7,418 nucleotides of DNA, taken from the NCBI GenBank assembly GCA_017881145.1, contig JADGRG010000677.1, positions 1-7,418 of the forward strand. Reading direction: 5' to 3'. This DNA is from Sandaracinaceae bacterium (lineage in GTDB: Bacteria; Myxococcota_A; Polyangia; Polyangiales; JAFGIB01). The notes under the pieces were generated by a model that had not been told where the DNA came from, did no database searches, and worked only from the letters and a program-made list of their open reading frames with translations. Shown here one piece after another: positions 6,801-7,418 of this stretch. The position numbers and the translations under genes were made by a program. Position 1 is the first letter of the stretch. Each line of letters starts with the position of its first letter.

Positions 6801-6806
6801 TGTCAA
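6801..6806 (-). promoter_or_regulatory. Consensus -35-like box upstream of the epimerase/lipoprotein unit
   Basis: The minus strand reads TTGACA at 6806-6801, a perfect sigma70 -35 hexamer, about 77 nt upstream of the ATG at 6724. The sequence 16-18 nt further on is a poor -10 (GAGCTT), and TTATCC lies 21 nt away, which is too far. It is therefore only a possible promoter for the two-gene minus-strand unit. Confidence 0.3.
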
Positions 6807-6866
6807 GCGCCCAGCGCATGGGGGGTGCACGCGGTTTGGCCGTCGCCAGGAGATGCCGAGCCAGCA

Positions 6867-6894
6867 TTGCCGAGCGCGCGCCGGGCGCTATCAT
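6867..6894 (+). promoter_or_regulatory. Sigma70-like promoter
   Basis: TTGCCG (6867-6872, 4 of 6 to TTGACA) is followed after 16 nt by TATCAT (6889-6894, 5 of 6 to TATAAT). Transcription would start near 6900 and run rightward into the hairpin cluster. Such matches occur by chance, but the AT-rich -10 stands out in this GC-rich stretch and a terminator lies about 400 nt downstream. Confidence 0.35.
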
Positions 6895-7098
6895 GTGTTT
6901 GCGCGGGGATGGGTTAGCGCCTCGGGATTGTCCGAGCTCCAGAAGGAGCCTTCTGCCGTGCGGATGTGGGAGCGCGCGCTCCCCCACCTTGGAACGTCCC
7001 GAGAATTGCCGGGGCGCCGGCTGCGGCCGGGGGAGGATGCAGGACATGCACAAAACATATGGCCTCTCACGGAAGGGCACGACCGGGTAATCGCATAC

Positions 7099-7126
7099 CC
7101 GCCGAGCAGCCTACAGTTTTCGGTGT
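7099..7126. repeat. REP-like palindromic repeat, copy A (degenerate)
   Basis: Shares the 14-base core CCGCCGAGCAGCCT and 22 of 28 positions with copy B 78 bp downstream. Its right arm has decayed (TTTTCGGTGT in place of CTCTCGGCGG), so only a short stem can still form. Confidence 0.6.
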
Positions 7127-7176
7127 GGCGACATGCCCGTCGAAGAGCTTTCGGCGCTCGGCGTAGATGCGTATGG

Positions 7177-7204
7177 CCGCCGAGCAGCCTGCGGCTCTCG
7201 GCGG
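7177..7204. repeat. REP-like palindromic repeat, copy B (intact hairpin)
   Basis: CCGCCGAG (7177-7184) pairs with CTCGGCGG (7197-7204), then past one bulged C, AGCC (7186-7189) pairs with GGCT (7193-7196) around a TGC loop. This gives a 12-bp stem with a single bulge, the form of bacterial REP/BIME elements. It is followed at once by another hairpin (7205-7225). Confidence 0.65.
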
Positions 7205-7225
7205 GAAACCACTGCGAGTGGTTTC
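7205..7225. other. Perfect 9-bp hairpin with GCG loop
   Basis: GAAACCACT (7205-7213) and AGTGGTTTC (7217-7225) are exact reverse complements around a 3-nt loop. It directly abuts the REP-like palindrome, which suggests the two stack as adjacent helices in RNA or form one compound element. Confidence 0.7.
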
Positions 7226-7262
7226 TGAGCGACGGCCAGTCCATTCGAGAGGCCACGTAGTG

Positions 7263-7310
7263 GAAGCGGCGAGTCACCTGGGCAAAACCGGGGCTCGCCG
7301 TTTCTTTTTC
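7263..7310 (+). terminator. Strong intrinsic terminator, plus strand
   Basis: An 11-bp stem GAAGCGGCGAG (7263-7273) / CTCGCCGTTTC (7294-7304), with one G-U pair, encloses an inner stem CCTGG (7277-7281) / CCGGG (7288-7292) closed by a GCAAAA loop. A T-rich tract (TTTCTTTTTC, 7301-7310) follows. This is the clearest rho-independent terminator in the window, and its orientation requires a rightward transcript from the region before it. Confidence 0.65.
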
Positions 7311-7342
7311 CGGCACGCGCTCACGCGATGCTCGGCGGCGGG

Positions 7343-7358
7343 GCGCGCCGCGGCGCGC
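7343..7358. repeat. 16-bp perfect GC palindrome
   Basis: GCGCGCCG (7343-7350) followed directly by CGGCGCGC (7351-7358) is a perfect palindrome without spacer. It could be a dimeric regulator site, or simply reflect low complexity in GC-rich DNA. Confidence 0.4.
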
Positions 7359-7390
7359 GACGTCCAACCAATCAACCGACGTTCAACCAA
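7358..7390. repeat. 14-bp direct repeat pair, 19-bp period
   Basis: CGACGTCCAACCAA (7358-7371) and CGACGTTCAACCAA (7377-7390) differ at one position. A third CAACC lies between them (7373-7377). They stand in the likely upstream region of whatever gene begins beyond the right edge, so they may be regulator-binding repeats. Confidence 0.5.
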
Positions 7391-7418
7391 GCCGCTTCAG
7401 AGCAAGTATTGGTCGCCG

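Larger units (their letters stand above)
6900..7310 (+). ncRNA. Candidate structured non-coding RNA (about 400 nt)
   Basis: This stretch lies between the promoter-like pair and the intrinsic terminator on the same strand, with no credible plus-strand gene between. Predicted pairings include a closing stem CTCGGGA/TCCCGAG (6921-6927 with 6997-7003) around two hairpins (GCTCC-AGAA-GGAGC at 6936-6949; GGGAGC/GCTCCC at 6968-6983), CCGGC-TGCG-GCCGG (7017-7030), CGGGTA/TACCCG (7084-7089 with 7096-7101), a 7-bp hairpin at 7138-7156, a 12-bp bulged stem at 7177-7204 and GAAACCACT/AGTGGTTTC with a GCG loop (7205-7225). It lacks the conserved sequences of rnpB, tmRNA and SRP RNA, and I see no convincing 6S RNA fold. 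Alternatives are a REP-type repeat cluster with no transcript of its own, or a long leader for a gene beyond the right edge, though the terminator argues against the latter unless it is an attenuator. Confidence 0.4.
6735..7418. other. Non-coding, hairpin-rich region
   Basis: About 680 bp without a convincing protein gene. Open frames of 119-181 codons exist on both strands, but they overlap each other, are rich in Arg and Cys, translate repeat palindromes in frame and match no family I recognise. The stretch instead holds a plus-strand promoter-like pair (6867-6894), many hairpins (6921-7225), two REP-like palindromes, a strong plus-strand terminator (7263-7310), a 16-bp GC palindrome (7343-7358) and short CAACC direct repeats at the right edge. 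Confidence 0.6.

Noticed and set aside
7092..7204. CRISPR array
   Set aside because: Only two copies, imperfect, with palindromic cores and a 50-bp gap; no array and no cas genes.
6715..7260. 181-codon plus-strand frame ending just before the terminator
   Set aside because: It overlaps the epimerase start, is low in hydrophobic core, and reads both REP-like copies in frame (PPSSL twice). The terminator position is tempting, but the sequence does not look protein-coding.
6900..7310. rnpB, tmRNA, SRP RNA, 6S RNA or a tRNA
   Set aside because: I saw none of the conserved sequences (GAGGAAAGTCC of rnpB, tRNA-like T-arm GGTTCGA, SRP GNRA domain), and no clear 6S fold with a long rod and central bubble.
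6891..7367. 158-codon minus-strand frame
   Set aside because: Arg/Cys-rich translation of hairpins (RLLGG twice from the palindromes) and antisense to the terminator; no family recognised.
6900..7418. Retron msr-msd element
   Set aside because: Inverted-repeat and hairpin content is suggestive and retrons occur in myxobacteria, but there is no reverse transcriptase in the window and a strong terminator ends the region.

Overview
The window is high-GC, densely packed bacterial DNA. A Ser/Thr kinase fused to a receiver domain, a lipoprotein with a Cys-rich segment and a Pro/Ala-rich repeat tail, and long antisense open frames together suggest a large-genome soil deltaproteobacterium, probably Myxococcota (Polyangiales-like). 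This assignment rests on gene style, not on a marker gene, and is an inference.

Layout: (1) 1-369, minus: N-terminal 123 codons of glutamyl-tRNA synthetase (gltX), cut by the left edge. (2) 455-3177, plus: two M16-family zinc-peptidase subunits overlapping by ATGA. The first carries the HxxEH zinc site and the second carries the R/Y substrate-binding pair, so they look like the two halves of one heterodimeric protease. (3) 3174-3223: a hairpin that embeds both convergent stop codons and probably terminates transcription in both directions. (4) 3220-4110, minus: a response regulator with an N-terminal Hpt domain and a C-terminal receiver. (5) 4208-5680, plus: a divergently transcribed Ser/Thr protein kinase with its own C-terminal receiver. 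Genes 4 and 5 share a 97-bp intergenic region and form a candidate mixed His-Asp / Ser-Thr signalling pair without a sensor histidine kinase in view. (6) 5693-6724, minus: a two-gene unit made of a truncated NAD(P)-binding epimerase/dehydratase and, with zero gap (TGA then ATG), a lipoprotein whose C-terminus is a 3 x 13-residue Pro/Ala repeat.

(7) 6735-7418 has no convincing protein gene. It is unusually rich in hairpins: two copies of a REP-like palindrome, a perfect 9-bp triloop hairpin, a long-range closing stem, and a strong plus-strand intrinsic terminator with a T-tract. A sigma70-like -35/-10 pair lies about 400 bp upstream of that terminator. Since no plus-strand protein gene lies between them, the best reading is a candidate structured non-coding RNA of about 400 nt. 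This is the least explained part of the window. I could not match it to rnpB, tmRNA, SRP RNA or 6S RNA by eye.
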